A stretch of DNA of 64,000 bases from Erwinia aphidicola (GTDB taxonomy: Bacteria; Pseudomonadota; Gammaproteobacteria; Enterobacterales; Enterobacteriaceae): positions 3,906,001 to 3,970,000 of the forward strand of contig NZ_JAMKCQ010000001.1 in assembly GCF_024169515.1 (NCBI RefSeq), given 5' to 3'. A program made the position numbers and the translations under genes. How positions within the stretch are numbered: the first letter of the stretch is position 1; every line of letters starts with the position of its first letter. Of the stretch, positions 1 to 9,961 are shown one piece after another. Below the pieces are notes generated by a model that saw only the letters and a list, made by a program, of their open reading frames with translations, did no database searches and had not been told where the DNA came from.

Positions 1-1818
1 CGTAACTTCTGAACCTGTACCTGAAGTGGTGGTGACGGCAATCATCTTCGCCTTCACGCCCATTTTCGGGAATTTATAGATACGTTTACGGATATCCATG
101 AAGCGCAGTGCCAGCTCTTCGAAATGCGTTTCCGGATGTTCGTACATCACCCACATAATTTTCGCCGCATCCATCGGCGAACCCCCGCCCAGGGCGATAA
201 TCACGTCCGGCTTGAAGGAGTGCATCTGTTCAGCACCTTTACGCACGATGCTCAGCGTTGGGTCAGCTTCCACTTCGAAGAAGACTTCAGTTTCCACCCC
301 GCGCGCTTTCAGCACGTTGATGATCTGGTCAGCGTAGCCGTTGTTAAACAGGAAGCGGTCGGTGACGATAAAGGCGCGTTTGGCTCCGTCGGTGGCCACT
401 TCATCAAGGGCAATGGGCAGTGAACCACGGCGGAAGTAGATAGACTTAGGAAGTTTATGCCACAACATATTCTCAGCTCGCTTGGCCACGGTTTTCTTGT
501 TAATCAGATGTTTGGGTCCGACGTTTTCAGAAATCGAGTTGCCACCCCACGAGCCGCAGCCCAGCGTCAGTGACGGTGCGAGTTTAAAGTTGTACAGGTC
601 GCCGATCCCCCCCTGAGAGGCCGGAGTGTTGATCAGGATGCGCGCTGTCTTCATTTTGTCGCCGAAGAAGTTAACGCGTTCACGCTGATTATCCTGGTCA
701 GTGTACAGGCAAGAGGTATGACCGATACCGCCCATCGCCACCAGCTTCTCAGCTTTACTTACCGCGTCAGCAAAATCTTTGGCGCGATACATCGCCAGAG
801 TCGGTGACAGTTTTTCATGAGCAAAAGGTTCCGACTCATCGACCAGTTTCACTTCACCAATCAGGATTTTAGTGTTGCCCGGGACGCTGAGGCCGGCCAT
901 TTCAGCAATTTTCACCGCAGGCTGACCGACGATAGCGGCATTCAGCGCGCCATTCTTCAGAATGATATCCTGAACCGCTTTCAGCTCGCTGCCCTGCAGC
1001 ATGTAGCCACCGTGGCTGGCAAAGCGCTCGCGCACCGCCTCATAAGCGCTGTCGACTACAATAACTGACTGCTCAGAAGCACAGATTACGCCGTTATCGA
1101 AGGTTTTCGACATCAGGATAGAAGCCACGGCACGTTTGATGTCCGCCGTTTCGTCAATCACTACCGGGGTATTACCTGCGCCCACGCCGATAGCCGGTTT
1201 GCCGGAGCTATAGGCGGCTTTCACCATACCCGGGCCGCCCGTGGCGAGGATAAGGTTAATATCAGGGTGGTGCATCAGCTGGTTAGACAGTTCAACGGAG
1301 GGCACATCGATCCAGCCGATAATGTCTTTGGGTGCCCCGGCCGCAATGGCGGCCTGCAGTACGATATCGGCCGCTTTGTTGGTGGCATCTTTCGCACGAG
1401 GATGCGGCGAGAAGATAATCCCGTTACGGGTTTTCAGGCTGATCAGCGCTTTAAAGATAGCGGTAGATGTTGGGTTGGTTGTCGGGACAATCCCGCAGAT
1501 GATGCCGGTGGGTTCCGCGATAGTGATGGTGCCGAAAGTGTCATCGGTTTCAAGAATACCGCAGGTTTTTTCGTCTTTGTAGGCGTTGTAGATGTATTCA
1601 GAAGCAAAGTGGTTTTTGATCACTTTATCTTCGACGATACCCATGCCAGATTCGGCAACGGCCATTTTAGCCAGTGGGATACGGGCATCAGCAGCTGCTA
1701 ATGCCGCAGCCCGGAAGATTTTGTCTACTTGTTCTTGAGTAAAGTTGGCGTATTCACGCTGGGCTGTTTTAACACGTTCAACAAGTGCGTTAAGTTCAGC
1801 GACATTAGTAACGGCCAT
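1..1818 (-). CDS. adhE: Bifunctional aldehyde-alcohol dehydrogenase AdhE (5' part, runs off the left edge)
   Basis: AdhE reduces acetyl-CoA to acetaldehyde and then ethanol in cytoplasmic fermentation, forming long helical filaments. About 606 of the usual ~891 codons are inside the window, read on the minus strand from an ATG preceded by AGGAGAGC. The N-terminal acetylating aldehyde dehydrogenase domain is complete, including the catalytic cysteine context NGVICASEQS near residue 246. The linker and the start of the iron-dependent alcohol dehydrogenase domain follow, including the GGGSPMDAAK nucleotide-binding loop. The metal-binding histidines of that second domain lie outside the window. 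The gene is divergent from ychE, as in E. coli. The sequence is very close to E. coli AdhE, so identity is near certain. The 3' end cannot be judged. Confidence 0.98.
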   Translation of the reverse strand, partial: MAVTNVAELNALVERVKTAQREYANFTQEQVDKIFRAAALAAADARIPLAKMAVAESGMGIVEDKVIKNHFASEYIYNAYKDEKTCGILETDDTFGTITIAEPTGIICGIVPTTNPTSTAIFKALISLKTRNGIIFSPHPRAKDATNKAADIVLQAAIAAGAPKDIIGWIDVPSVELSNQLMHHPDINLILATGGPGMVKAAYSSGKPAIGVGAGNTPVVIDETADIKRAVASILMSKTFDNGVICASEQSVIVVDSAYEAVRERFASHGGYMLQGSELKAVQDIILKNGALNAAIVGQPAVKIAEMAGLSVPGNTKILIGEVKLVDESEPFAHEKLSPTLAMYRAKDFADAVSKAEKLVAMGGIGHTSCLYTDQDNQRERVNFFGDKMKTARILINTPASQGGIGDLYNFKLAPSLTLGCGSWGGNSISENVGPKHLINKKTVAKRAENMLWHKLPKSIYFRRGSLPIALDEVATDGAKRAFIVTDRFLFNNGYADQIINVLKARGVETEVFFEVEADPTLSIVRKGAEQMHSFKPDVIIALGGGSPMDAAKIMWVMYEHPETHFEELALRFMDIRKRIYKFPKMGVKAKMIAVTTTSGTGSEVT

Positions 1819-2293
1819 AATGCTCTCCTGGAAAGTTAAACTCTATTAGTAAACAAGTGAGAACGAGTAAGTATAGTCATGGCTGGTTATCGGGCCGTAT
1901 TAGGGCGGGCCAACCTGCTAAACAGGTTCTTCCGGGTTTACTGAAAGAGTCTGCGCTCTGCACGCGCTGTGGGTCACTTTCGGTAAGTTACTAACTCCTT
2001 TTGGTAACACTGAGCATAGCGCTTGTACTGGGGGCAAATAATGATTTGGATCATGTTTACTGGTGGCTGACACCTTTCAGCCTGTGATTAGAAGATGACC
2101 AGTTTCAAACTATCGCAAACCTGGCGTCGAAAGTTGAGAATAAGTTTCATCTGCTAATCTTCAGCGTCGTAATGGCGATATCCACTGCCTGCGGCGCAGC
2201 ATAATGGCGTGATATTCCAGGGGGCGGGGGATAGTCATTATCACGGATTTGAATTACATTAGCGCCCATCAATCAGCCCAACAGGAGCATGGT
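1819..2293. promoter_or_regulatory. adhE-ychE divergent intergenic region
   Basis: This 475-base gap separates divergent adhE and ychE, so it must hold the promoters of both. It contains a small hairpin in the expected adhE leader (AACCTG at 1912-1917 pairing with CAGGTT at 1923-1928). In E. coli the adhE leader is long and regulated by several factors. I see no site clear enough to name a regulator. No small gene is supported. Confidence 0.5.
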
Positions 2294-2941
2294 GTGAATC
2301 CTGCACTTTTAGACCTCTCTGGATATATTAAATTTTTCGTTGGCCTGTTCGCCCTGGTCAACCCGGTGGGGATCATTCCTGTTTTTATCAGCATGACCAG
2401 CTATCAGGTTCCGGCAGCGCGCAATAAAACCAACCTGACTGCCAACCTGTCCGTGGCGATTATCCTCTGGACGGCGCTATTCCTCGGCGACGGCATCCTG
2501 CACATCTTCGGGATCTCTATCGACTCATTTCGTATTGCGGGCGGCATTCTGGTCGTCACCATTGCGATGTCGATGATCAGCGGCAAACTGGGCGAAGATA
2601 AGCAGAATAAACAGGAGAAGTCAGAAACGGCTAACCGGGAGAGCATCGGGGTCGTACCGCTGGCGCTGCCGTTGATGGCGGGACCGGGGGCGATCAGTTC
2701 GACGATTGTCTGGAGTACGCGCTACCACAGCTGGCAAAACCTGCTGGGCTTTAGCGTGGCGATCGCGCTGTTTGCCTTCTGCTGCTGGCTCTGCTTTCGC
2801 GCTGCACCGTTAATGGTCAGAGTGTTGGGGCAGACTGGAATTAACGTGGTGACCCGTATTATGGGATTGCTATTGATGGCGTTAGGGATAGAGTTTGTGG
2901 TGACCGGGATAAAAGCGTTGTTCCCGGGGCTGGTCAACTAG
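2294..2941 (+). CDS. ychE: MarC-family inner membrane protein YchE
   Basis: This is a 215-residue multispanning inner membrane protein of the MarC/YchE family, whose transport function is unproven. The protein is strongly hydrophobic with about six predicted membrane segments. It carries family-typical blocks such as LFALVNPVGIIPVF near the N-terminus, IAMSMISGKLGEDKQNK in the middle and ALPLMAGPGAIS in the second half. I chose the GTG at 2294 because AGGAG lies six bases upstream and the product then matches the E. coli length of 215. An upstream in-frame ATG at 2249 would add 15 residues with no ribosome site. It lies between adhE and oppA exactly as in E. coli and ends at a strong terminator, so it is probably monocistronic. 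Confidence 0.93.
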   Translation: MNPALLDLSGYIKFFVGLFALVNPVGIIPVFISMTSYQVPAARNKTNLTANLSVAIILWTALFLGDGILHIFGISIDSFRIAGGILVVTIAMSMISGKLGEDKQNKQEKSETANRESIGVVPLALPLMAGPGAISSTIVWSTRYHSWQNLLGFSVAIALFAFCCWLCFRAAPLMVRVLGQTGINVVTRIMGLLLMALGIEFVVTGIKALFPGLVN

Positions 2942-2969
2942 CCTGTTTTAATTCTGAAATAATCATATT

Positions 2970-2994
2970 AAAGCGCATATTCTGCGCTTTTTTT
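2970..2994 (+). terminator. Rho-independent terminator of ychE
   Basis: The eight-base stem AAAGCGCA / TGCGCTTT has a five-base loop and runs directly into a T tract, about 30 bases after the ychE stop codon. Confidence 0.85.
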
Positions 2995-3567
2995 ATCTAT
3001 GCATTCTTGTGGTGCACTATATCAGGTCAACTTACCGTGCAGCTGCATCATTATGGTGCAATTATTCATGGCGCTTAATTGAGGGCGCTGATTATTAATG
3101 TAATTACTGCAACTGCCGGTTCAATCGCTTAGTTACCACCGTTTGTGAGATTTATTACATTTCAATCTGGCGGTGAGAGACGGATTTATCAAAATTTAAT
3201 GCTAGTCGCCCGGCAAAACCCGGAATTTTTGTGACGAATTTAGTGTTTTCGGCAAAATTTGCTTATTTTTTGCTTTGAAATCGCTTTATTTATGTTCGAA
3301 AGTCAGGTTTTAGTCATTAAATTCATTTTCTTTCATAAGCTTAGCCGTTATTTCACAATGCTAAATAACACTTTGCCCCTGCTTTTTCTCATGATAAAAG
3401 AGAATTGGTTAACATTTTTGTTATTTTGCTTTAGCGCAAATGTCCCCCTTCTGATAATTTTTCTGCCAGTTGATAAAAACTGGCACCAGATGTGCAAAAC
3501 GTTAACCTCATCCGTCCCGGCTGTTCTGACGGTAGTCGTTGGTATCACCACACAGGGTTTTAGCTGA
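2995..3567 (+). promoter_or_regulatory. Long AT-rich leader/promoter region of the opp locus
   Basis: About 570 bases without a convincing gene precede the first oppA. The region is AT-rich compared with its neighbours. In E. coli and Salmonella the oppA message has a long 5' leader and is repressed by the GcvB small RNA at CA-rich sites. A short CA-rich stretch (CACCACACA) lies around 3546-3554, just before the first oppA ATG, and could play that role, but this is weak. A 102-codon open frame covering 3259-3567 lacks a ribosome site and looks non-coding. Confidence 0.5.
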
Positions 3568-5202
3568 ATGAAATGTTTTACATCATTACGCCACATCGCG
3601 AGCGGAACAGGGTTACTGCTGGGCCTTATCACTCTCAACGCCGTGGCAGCTGACGTTCCGGACGGGGTCAGCCTGAGCAAGCAGCAAAATCTGGTGATCA
3701 ACAATGGCACTGAAGTTTCATCTCTCGACCCGCAAAAAACAGAAGGGGTGCCCGAGACCGATGTGATCCTCAATCTGCTGGAAGGATTGGTCAGCACCGA
3801 CAACATCGGCCACCTGGTGCCCGGCGTGGCACAAAGCTGGAGCAGCGAGCAGGGTAAAGTCTGGACCTTTACCCTGCGGCCAGATGCAAAGTGGAGCGAC
3901 GGCGAACCCGTCACGGCCAGCGATTTCGTCTACAGCTGGCAGCGGCTGGTGGACGCTAAAACCGCATCGCCTTATGCCAGCTATCTGCAGGCCGCTCACG
4001 TGGCTAACGTTGATGAGATCCTGGCGGGTAAACGCCCGGCCAGCGATCTCGGGGTGAAAGCGCTCGACGATAGCCACTTCCAGGTCACGCTCAGTCAGCC
4101 GGTCCCTTATTTCCTTGCTATGGCGGCACACACCGCGTTGAAACCGGTCAACCGGGCTGCGATTGAACGCTGGGGGGAGAAGTGGACTTTGCCTGCGCAT
4201 TACGTGGGGAATGGGGCTTATACCCTGAGCGACTGGGTGATCAATGAAAAAATTGTGCTCAAGCGCAATCCGCACTACTGGAACAACGGTAAGACGGTGA
4301 TTGAGCAGGTGACATTCTTACCGATCGTCTCCGAAACCAGCGATGTTAACCGCTATCGCAGCGGCGAAATCGATATCACCAACAGCGCCTTGCCGCCCGA
4401 GCGTTTTCAGCAGCTGAAAAAAGAGCTTGGCCCGCAGGTCAGAGTCAGTCCTTATCTCTGCACCTTCTACTATGAACTGAATAACCGCCGTCCGCCGTTT
4501 GACGATGCGCGGGTGCGCACCGCGGTGAAGCTGACCCTCGACCGCGACATCATTACCGGGAAAGTGATGGGCCAGGGGCAGATCCCGGCATGGAGCCTGA
4601 CGCCGCCGTTTACTGACGGCGCGCAGTTCAGCGCACCGCAGTGGTTCCACCTGACGCAGGATGAACGGAACCAGCAGGCCAAAGCGTTGCTCGCGCAGGC
4701 GGGCTACAGCGCGTCAAAACCGCTGCGTTTCTCACTGCTGTATAACACCTCTGACGTCAATAAAAAGCAGGCCATTGCGGCCGCATCGATGTGGAAAAAG
4801 AATCTCGGTGCCGACGTGACGTTACAGAATCAGGAGTGGAAAACCATGCTTGATACTCGTCATCAGGGCAATTATGACGTGGCCCGCGCCACCTGGTGTT
4901 CCGACTATAATGAACCCTCTACCTTCCTCACTATGTTGCTGAGCGACTCCTCAACCAATACGGCTTTTTACCGCAGCCCGGCGTTTGACCAGCTGATGAC
5001 GCAGTCGCTCAACATGAGTGATGACGCCGAGCGGGCAACCGTCTATCAGCAAGCGGAGCAGCAGCTGGATAAGGATTCTGCCATTGTGCCGGTCTACTAC
5101 CGGGTGAGTGCGCGGCTGGTGAAGCCGTGGGTAGGGGGCTTTACCGGTAAAGATCCGCAGGACCTTACCGATGTTAAATACTTTTATATAACCAGTCACT
5201 AA
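3568..5202 (+). CDS. oppA: Oligopeptide-binding protein OppA, first paralogue
   Basis: This 544-residue periplasmic solute-binding protein (SBP family 5) would deliver oligopeptides to OppBCDF. A signal peptide is evident: MKCFTSLRH, a hydrophobic core, then ...NAVAA followed by DVPDGV. The mature protein carries the family features YSWQRLVD, ASPYASYLQ, LCTFYYELNN, the EWKTMLDTRHQGNYDVARATWCSDYNEPS block and a C-terminal VGGFTGKDPQD. It aligns end to end with the second paralogue just downstream and with E. coli OppA (543 residues). It diverges more from E. coli OppA than the second copy does, for example at the N-terminus. It may therefore have a different peptide preference. Its long leader and the absence of a strong terminator after it suggest cotranscription with the second oppA. 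Confidence 0.93.
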   Translation: MKCFTSLRHIASGTGLLLGLITLNAVAADVPDGVSLSKQQNLVINNGTEVSSLDPQKTEGVPETDVILNLLEGLVSTDNIGHLVPGVAQSWSSEQGKVWTFTLRPDAKWSDGEPVTASDFVYSWQRLVDAKTASPYASYLQAAHVANVDEILAGKRPASDLGVKALDDSHFQVTLSQPVPYFLAMAAHTALKPVNRAAIERWGEKWTLPAHYVGNGAYTLSDWVINEKIVLKRNPHYWNNGKTVIEQVTFLPIVSETSDVNRYRSGEIDITNSALPPERFQQLKKELGPQVRVSPYLCTFYYELNNRRPPFDDARVRTAVKLTLDRDIITGKVMGQGQIPAWSLTPPFTDGAQFSAPQWFHLTQDERNQQAKALLAQAGYSASKPLRFSLLYNTSDVNKKQAIAAASMWKKNLGADVTLQNQEWKTMLDTRHQGNYDVARATWCSDYNEPSTFLTMLLSDSSTNTAFYRSPAFDQLMTQSLNMSDDAERATVYQQAEQQLDKDSAIVPVYYRVSARLVKPWVGGFTGKDPQDLTDVKYFYITSH

Positions 5203-5374
5203 ACCGTGCGGCCCTGCCGGGCGGTAAAGGGTGATAGCAAAGCAGTACCGATGAAATAAAAAAAGACAAGCCGGGTGGAATCGTTCCTCTACCCGGTGAA
5301 GTTTTCCCGCAAACGGGGGTAGCCACGGTGCCCGGCACACGTTGGCATTAATAAAAACTGGAGTAGGTAATAAG

Positions 5375-7006
5375 ATGATCAACATCACGAAGAAAACTTT
5401 GATCGCCGCAGGCGTTATGGCCGCGCTGACTGGCAATATGGCCTATGCCGCCAATGTACCGGCGGGCGTTCAGCTGGCAGATAAGCAGGAGCTGGTCAGA
5501 GGTAACGGTGCTGAGCTGCAGTCGCTTGACCCGCACAAAATTGAAGGCGTCCCGGAATCTAACGTTAACCGTGATGTGCTTGAAGGCCTGGTGATTAACG
5601 ATGCGGACGGGAAAATCATCCCTGGCGTTGCGGAATCATGGGAAAACAAAGATGGCGGTAAAGTCTGGATATTCCACCTGCGTAACACCGCCAAGTGGTC
5701 AAACGGCGAGCCGGTGACCGCGCAGGATTTCGTTTACAGCTGGCAGCGCCTGGCCGACCCGAAAACAGCGTCCCCTTACGCCAGCTATCTGCAGTACGGC
5801 CATCTGCTGAATGTGGATGACATCATTGCCGGTAAAAAAACGCCTGATACCCTCGGCGTTAAAGCACTGGACGCTCACACCCTGGAAGTGACGCTGAGCG
5901 ATGCAGTTCCCTATTTCTATAAGCTGCTGATCCATCCATCTATGTCGCCGGTGTACAAGCCAGCGGTAGAGAAATTTGGCGAGAAGTGGACCCAGCCTGC
6001 AAACTTCGTTGGCAACGGTGCCTTCAAACTGAAAGAGTGGGTGGTGAACGAGCGCATCGTGGTTGAGCGTAACCCTGAGTACTGGGATAACGCGCACACC
6101 ATCCTGAATCAGGTCACTTTCCTGCCGATCCCGTCTGAAGTCACCGACACCAACCGCTACCGCAGCGGCGGCAGCGATATTACCTACAACTACCTGCCAA
6201 TCGAGCTTTACCAGAAGCTGAAAAAAGAGATCCCGAAAGAGATCCACGCCGATCCGTATCTCTGTACTTACTACTATGAGATCAACAACCAGAAGGCGCC
6301 TTTCAACGATGCGCGCGTGCGTACCGCGCTCAAGCTGGGCCTGGACCGCGATATCATCGTCAATAAAGTGAAAGCGCAGGATGAAGATCCCGCCTACAGC
6401 TTCACACCGCCATTCACCGACGGCATCAAGCTGGATAAGCCAGAGTGGATGAGCTGGACCCAGGAAAAACGTAACGAAGAGGCGAAAAAACTGCTGGCGG
6501 AAGCCGGTTACACCGCCGACAAACCGCTGACGTTTGACCTGCTGTATAACACCTCCGATCTGCATAAAAAACTGGCGATTGCCGCAGCCTCCATCTGGAA
6601 GAAAAACCTCGGTGTAAACGTTAAGCTGCAGAACCAGGAGTGGAAAACCTTCCTCGATACTCGCCATCAGGGTAACTTCGATGTGGCGCGTGCGGCCTGG
6701 TGTGCTGACTACAACGAACCGACCAGCTTCCTGAACATCATGCTGTCAGACAGCAGCAACAACACCTCGCACTATAAGAGCCCGGCATTTGACAAAATTA
6801 TGTCAACGGCACTGAGCGCGAGTGATGAAGCGAAACGTGCGGAAGTTTACGCCGAGGCGGAGAAGCAGCTCGATAAAGATTCCGCCATCGTGCCGGTCTA
6901 CTACTACAAAAACCTGCGTTTAGTGAAGCCTTACGTTGGTGGTTATACCGGTAAAGATCCACTGGATAACAGTCACGATAAAGATCTGTACATTATCAAG
7001 CACTAA
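5375..7006 (+). CDS. oppA: Oligopeptide-binding protein OppA, second paralogue (closest to E. coli OppA)
   Basis: This 543-residue periplasmic peptide-binding protein has the same length as E. coli OppA and near-identical landmarks. These include the signal peptide starting MINITKKTLIAAGVMAAL and ending at AYA before ANVPAG, SLDPHKIEGVPESN, YSWQR, YYYEINNQKAPFNDARVRTA and AAWCADYNEPTSFLN. The start at 5375 is chosen because the E. coli-like signal peptide begins there and a GGAGTAGG site lies upstream; an earlier in-frame codon at 5342 would add 11 residues. It lies 172 bases after the first oppA and 84 bases before oppB. A perfect hairpin in the latter gap probably keeps oppA message more abundant than oppBCDF, as expected for a binding protein. 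Confidence 0.96.
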   Translation: MINITKKTLIAAGVMAALTGNMAYAANVPAGVQLADKQELVRGNGAELQSLDPHKIEGVPESNVNRDVLEGLVINDADGKIIPGVAESWENKDGGKVWIFHLRNTAKWSNGEPVTAQDFVYSWQRLADPKTASPYASYLQYGHLLNVDDIIAGKKTPDTLGVKALDAHTLEVTLSDAVPYFYKLLIHPSMSPVYKPAVEKFGEKWTQPANFVGNGAFKLKEWVVNERIVVERNPEYWDNAHTILNQVTFLPIPSEVTDTNRYRSGGSDITYNYLPIELYQKLKKEIPKEIHADPYLCTYYYEINNQKAPFNDARVRTALKLGLDRDIIVNKVKAQDEDPAYSFTPPFTDGIKLDKPEWMSWTQEKRNEEAKKLLAEAGYTADKPLTFDLLYNTSDLHKKLAIAAASIWKKNLGVNVKLQNQEWKTFLDTRHQGNFDVARAAWCADYNEPTSFLNIMLSDSSNNTSHYKSPAFDKIMSTALSASDEAKRAEVYAEAEKQLDKDSAIVPVYYYKNLRLVKPYVGGYTGKDPLDNSHDKDLYIIKH

Positions 7007-7043
7007 CAATTCGGGCGGCGATGCTGCTCTTTTAAAGCAATGT

Positions 7044-7069
7044 CACCGCAGGGGTTCGCCCCTGCGGTG
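7044..7069 (+). promoter_or_regulatory. Perfect UUCG hairpin between oppA and oppB
   Basis: An 11-base perfect stem, CACCGCAGGGG / CCCCTGCGGTG, closes on a TTCG tetraloop. No T tract follows, so it is more likely a 3'-end stabiliser or processing barrier for oppA mRNA than a full terminator. That would give more OppA than membrane components. This role is inferred from position and structure. Confidence 0.75.
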
Positions 7070-7090
7070 TAAAGCCAGCAGGTACGGGCA

Positions 7091-8011
7091 ATGTTAAAAT
7101 TTATACTGCGTCGTTTTCTCGAAGCGATTCCGACGCTCTTTATTCTGATCACCATCTCCTTTTTCATGATGCGTATGGCACCCGGCAGCCCGTTTACCGG
7201 TGAACGTACGTTGACCCCGGAAGTGATGGCTAATATCGAAGCCAAATATCATTTAAACGATCCGATGTGGAAACAGTATCTCAACTATCTCCAGCAGTTG
7301 GCGCATGGGGACTTTGGACCGTCGTTTAAATACAAAGACTATTCGGTCAATGACCTGGTGGCGGGTTCATTCCCCGTATCCGCCAAGCTGGGCGCTGCGG
7401 CCTTTCTGTTTGCTCTGGTGTTTGGCGTGACGGCTGGCGTTATCGCCGCCCTCAAGCAGAACAGCAAATGGGACTATGCGGTGATGGGGGTCGCCATGAC
7501 CGGCATCGTTATTCCGAGCTTTGTTGTGGCGCCACTGCTGGTGCTGCTGTTCTCGATCACCTTGAAATGGCTGCCGGGCGGCGGCTGGAACGGCGGGGCG
7601 CTGAAATATATGATCCTGCCGATGGTGGCGCTCTCCCTGGCCTATATTGCCAGCATTGCGCGCATCACCCGAGGTTCGATGATCGAAGTCTTGCACTCCA
7701 ACTTTATCCGCACCGCGCGCGCGAAAGGGCTGCCGATGCACCGCATCGTACTGCGCCACGCGCTGAAGCCCGCGCTGCTGCCGGTTCTCTCTTATCTCGG
7801 CCCGGCCTTTGTCGGTATTATTACCGGTTCAATGGTTATCGAGACGATTTATGGTCTGCCGGGTATCGGTCAGCTGTTTGTCAATGGCGCGCTGAACCGT
7901 GACTATTCGCTGGTGTTAAGCCTGACTATTCTGGTTGGGGCGTTAACCATTCTGTTTAACGCGATTGTTGACGTGCTGTATGCCGTTATCGATCCAAAGA
8001 TTCGTTATTAA
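7091..8011 (+). CDS. oppB: Oligopeptide ABC transporter permease OppB
   Basis: OppB is one of the two inner membrane permease subunits that form the peptide channel with OppC. It has 306 residues, as in E. coli, with six hydrophobic spans. The conserved coupling-helix motif of binding-protein-dependent permeases is present near residues 205-225 (TARAKGLPMHRIVLRHALKP), where OppD/OppF dock. The N-terminus MLKFILRRFLEAIPTL is typical of the family. It is followed after 14 bases by oppC. Confidence 0.97.
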   Translation: MLKFILRRFLEAIPTLFILITISFFMMRMAPGSPFTGERTLTPEVMANIEAKYHLNDPMWKQYLNYLQQLAHGDFGPSFKYKDYSVNDLVAGSFPVSAKLGAAAFLFALVFGVTAGVIAALKQNSKWDYAVMGVAMTGIVIPSFVVAPLLVLLFSITLKWLPGGGWNGGALKYMILPMVALSLAYIASIARITRGSMIEVLHSNFIRTARAKGLPMHRIVLRHALKPALLPVLSYLGPAFVGIITGSMVIETIYGLPGIGQLFVNGALNRDYSLVLSLTILVGALTILFNAIVDVLYAVIDPKIRY

Positions 8012-8025
8012 TCCGGGAGCTGGCA

Positions 8026-8934
8026 ATGATTTTAAGTAAAAAAAACAGCGAAGCTCTGGATAACTTCACTGAAAAACTCGAAGTGGAAGGGCGCAGCCTT
8101 TGGCAGGATGCGCGCCGCCGCTTTATCCATAACCGTGCGGCGGTTGCCAGCCTGTTTGTGCTGCTGCTGGTGGCTCTGTTTGTCACCTTTGCACCGATGC
8201 TGTCGCAGTTTACCTACGATGACACCGACTGGGCGATGATGTCGGCCGCGCCGGACCTGACCTCCGGTCACTATATGGGCACCGACTCCTCCGGGCGCGA
8301 CCTGCTGGTGCGTGTGGCGATTGGCGGACGTATCTCGCTGATGGTGGGGATTGCTGCGGCGCTGGTTGCTGTGGTGCTCGGCACGCTGTACGGCACGCTG
8401 GCGGGTTATCTGGGCGGCAAAACCGACTCGGTGATGATGCGCCTGCTGGAGATCCTCAACTCCTTCCCGTTTATGTTCTTCGTTATCCTGCTGGTGACGC
8501 TGTTTGGTCAGAATATCCTGCTGATTTTCGTCGCCATTGGCATGGTGTCATGGCTGGATATGGCGCGTATCGTGCGCGGCCAGACCCTGAGCCTGAAGCG
8601 CAAAGAGTTTATTGAAGCGGCAGAAGTGGGCGGGGTATCGACGATGAATATCGTACTGCGCCATATCGTCCCGAACGTGCTCGGCGTGGTGGTGGTGTAT
8701 GCCTCACTGCTGGTGCCCAGCATGATCCTGTTCGAGTCCTTCTTAAGCTTCCTGGGGCTCGGTACTCAGGAGCCGCTCAGCAGCTGGGGCGCTTTGCTGA
8801 GCGACGGCGCTAACTCGATGGAAGTGTCGCCGTGGCTGCTGCTTTATCCGGCCGGCTTCCTGGTCGTCACCCTGTTCTGTTTCAACTTTATTGGCGATGG
8901 CCTGCGTGATGCCCTCGACCCGAAAGATCGTTAA
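8026..8934 (+). CDS. oppC: Oligopeptide ABC transporter permease OppC
   Basis: OppC is the second permease subunit of the oligopeptide transporter, 302 residues with six membrane spans and an N-terminal cytoplasmic extension. It contains the [13 protein letters not shown] signature of OppC/DppC permeases near residue 85 and the EAA-type cytoplasmic loop ([17 protein letters not shown]). The GGGAGCTGGCA site precedes the ATG. oppD begins ten bases downstream, so the two are translationally linked. Confidence 0.97.
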   Translation: MILSKKNSEALDNFTEKLEVEGRSLWQDARRRFIHNRAAVASLFVLLLVALFVTFAPMLSQFTYDDTDWAMMSAAPDLTSGHYMGTDSSGRDLLVRVAIGGRISLMVGIAAALVAVVLGTLYGTLAGYLGGKTDSVMMRLLEILNSFPFMFFVILLVTLFGQNILLIFVAIGMVSWLDMARIVRGQTLSLKRKEFIEAAEVGGVSTMNIVLRHIVPNVLGVVVVYASLLVPSMILFESFLSFLGLGTQEPLSSWGALLSDGANSMEVSPWLLLYPAGFLVVTLFCFNFIGDGLRDALDPKDR

Positions 8935-8944
8935 GGAGTTCCCG

Positions 8945-9961
8945 ATGAGCACGATTGAATTACAGCCAGCGATGGCCAAAACCAGGGAAAGCCAACGTCT
9001 GCTGGATGTTAAAGACCTGCGCGTGACCTTTAGCACCCCGGATGGGGATGTCACGGCGGTTAACGACCTTAACTTCAGCCTCAGCGCCGGGGAAACCTTA
9101 GGGATCGTCGGCGAATCCGGGTCCGGAAAATCGCAGACCGCGTTTGCCCTGATGGGCCTGTTGGCCAGCAACGGGCGCATTGGCGGCTCGGCCCGCTTTA
9201 ACGGCAGCGAGATCCTCAACCTGCCGGAGAACAAGCTGAATAAGCTGCGCGCCGAGCAGATCGCGATGATCTTCCAGGACCCGATGACCTCGCTGAACCC
9301 GTACATGCGCGTCGGTGAGCAGCTGATGGAAGTGCTGCAGCTGCATAAGGGGATGAACAGCGCGCAGGCGTTTGAAGAGTCTGTGCGCATGCTCGACGCG
9401 GTGAAAATGCCGGAAGCGCGCAAGCGCATGAAAATGTTCCCCCATGAATTTTCCGGCGGGATGCGTCAGCGCGTGATGATCGCCATGGCGCTACTGTGCC
9501 GTCCTAAGCTGCTGATTGCCGATGAGCCGACCACCGCGCTCGACGTGACGGTGCAGGCGCAAATTATGACGCTGCTGAACGAGCTGAAGCGCGAGTTCAA
9601 TACCGCGATTATTATGATCACCCACGACCTCGGCGTGGTGGCCGGGATCTGCGATCAGGTGCTGGTGATGTATGCCGGGCGCACCATGGAATATGGTAAA
9701 GCGCGCGATGTCTTCTATCGGCCTTCACACCCGTACTCCATCGGCCTGCTCAATGCCGTGCCGCGTCTGGATGCCGACGAGGGCGACTCGCTGCTGACGA
9801 TCCCGGGCAACCCGCCGAACCTGTCGCGTCTGCCAAAGGGCTGTCCGTTCCAGCCGCGCTGCCCGCACGCGATGGATATCTGCGCCAGCGCACCGCCGCT
9901 GGAAGCGTTCGGCGAAGGCCGACTGCGCGCCTGCTTTAAGCCCGTGGAGGAGTTGGTATGA
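8945..9961 (+). CDS. oppD: Oligopeptide ABC transporter ATPase OppD
   Basis: OppD is one of two cytoplasmic ATPases powering OppBC. It has 338 residues. Visible motifs are Walker [12 protein letters not shown]-loop [10 protein letters not shown], signature FSGGMRQRV, Walker [13 protein letters not shown] and the H-loop THDLGVV. The C-terminal oligopeptide-transporter extension carries four cysteines ([15 protein letters not shown]...C) that in this family can bind an iron-sulfur cluster. The start at 8945 follows GGAGTTCCCG; the earlier in-frame codon at 8891 overlaps oppC and adds residues with no homology. It overlaps oppF by four bases (ATGA). Confidence 0.97.
   Translation: MSTIELQPAMAKTRESQRLLDVKDLRVTFSTPDGDVTAVNDLNFSLSAGETLGIVGESGSGKSQTAFALMGLLASNGRIGGSARFNGSEILNLPENKLNKLRAEQIAMIFQDPMTSLNPYMRVGEQLMEVLQLHKGMNSAQAFEESVRMLDAVKMPEARKRMKMFPHEFSGGMRQRVMIAMALLCRPKLLIADEPTTALDVTVQAQIMTLLNELKREFNTAIIMITHDLGVVAGICDQVLVMYAGRTMEYGKARDVFYRPSHPYSIGLLNAVPRLDADEGDSLLTIPGNPPNLSRLPKGCPFQPRCPHAMDICASAPPLEAFGEGRLRACFKPVEELV

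Noticed and set aside
3259..3567. 102-codon open frame before the first oppA
   Set aside because: No ribosome site, composition driven by AT-rich leader, no recognisable domain; it ends exactly at the oppA start, typical of leader DNA.
5203..5374. Hairpins between the two oppA genes (CCGGGT/ACCCGG at 5271-5296) considered as a terminator
   Set aside because: Six-base stem with a 14-base loop and no T tract; too weak to call.
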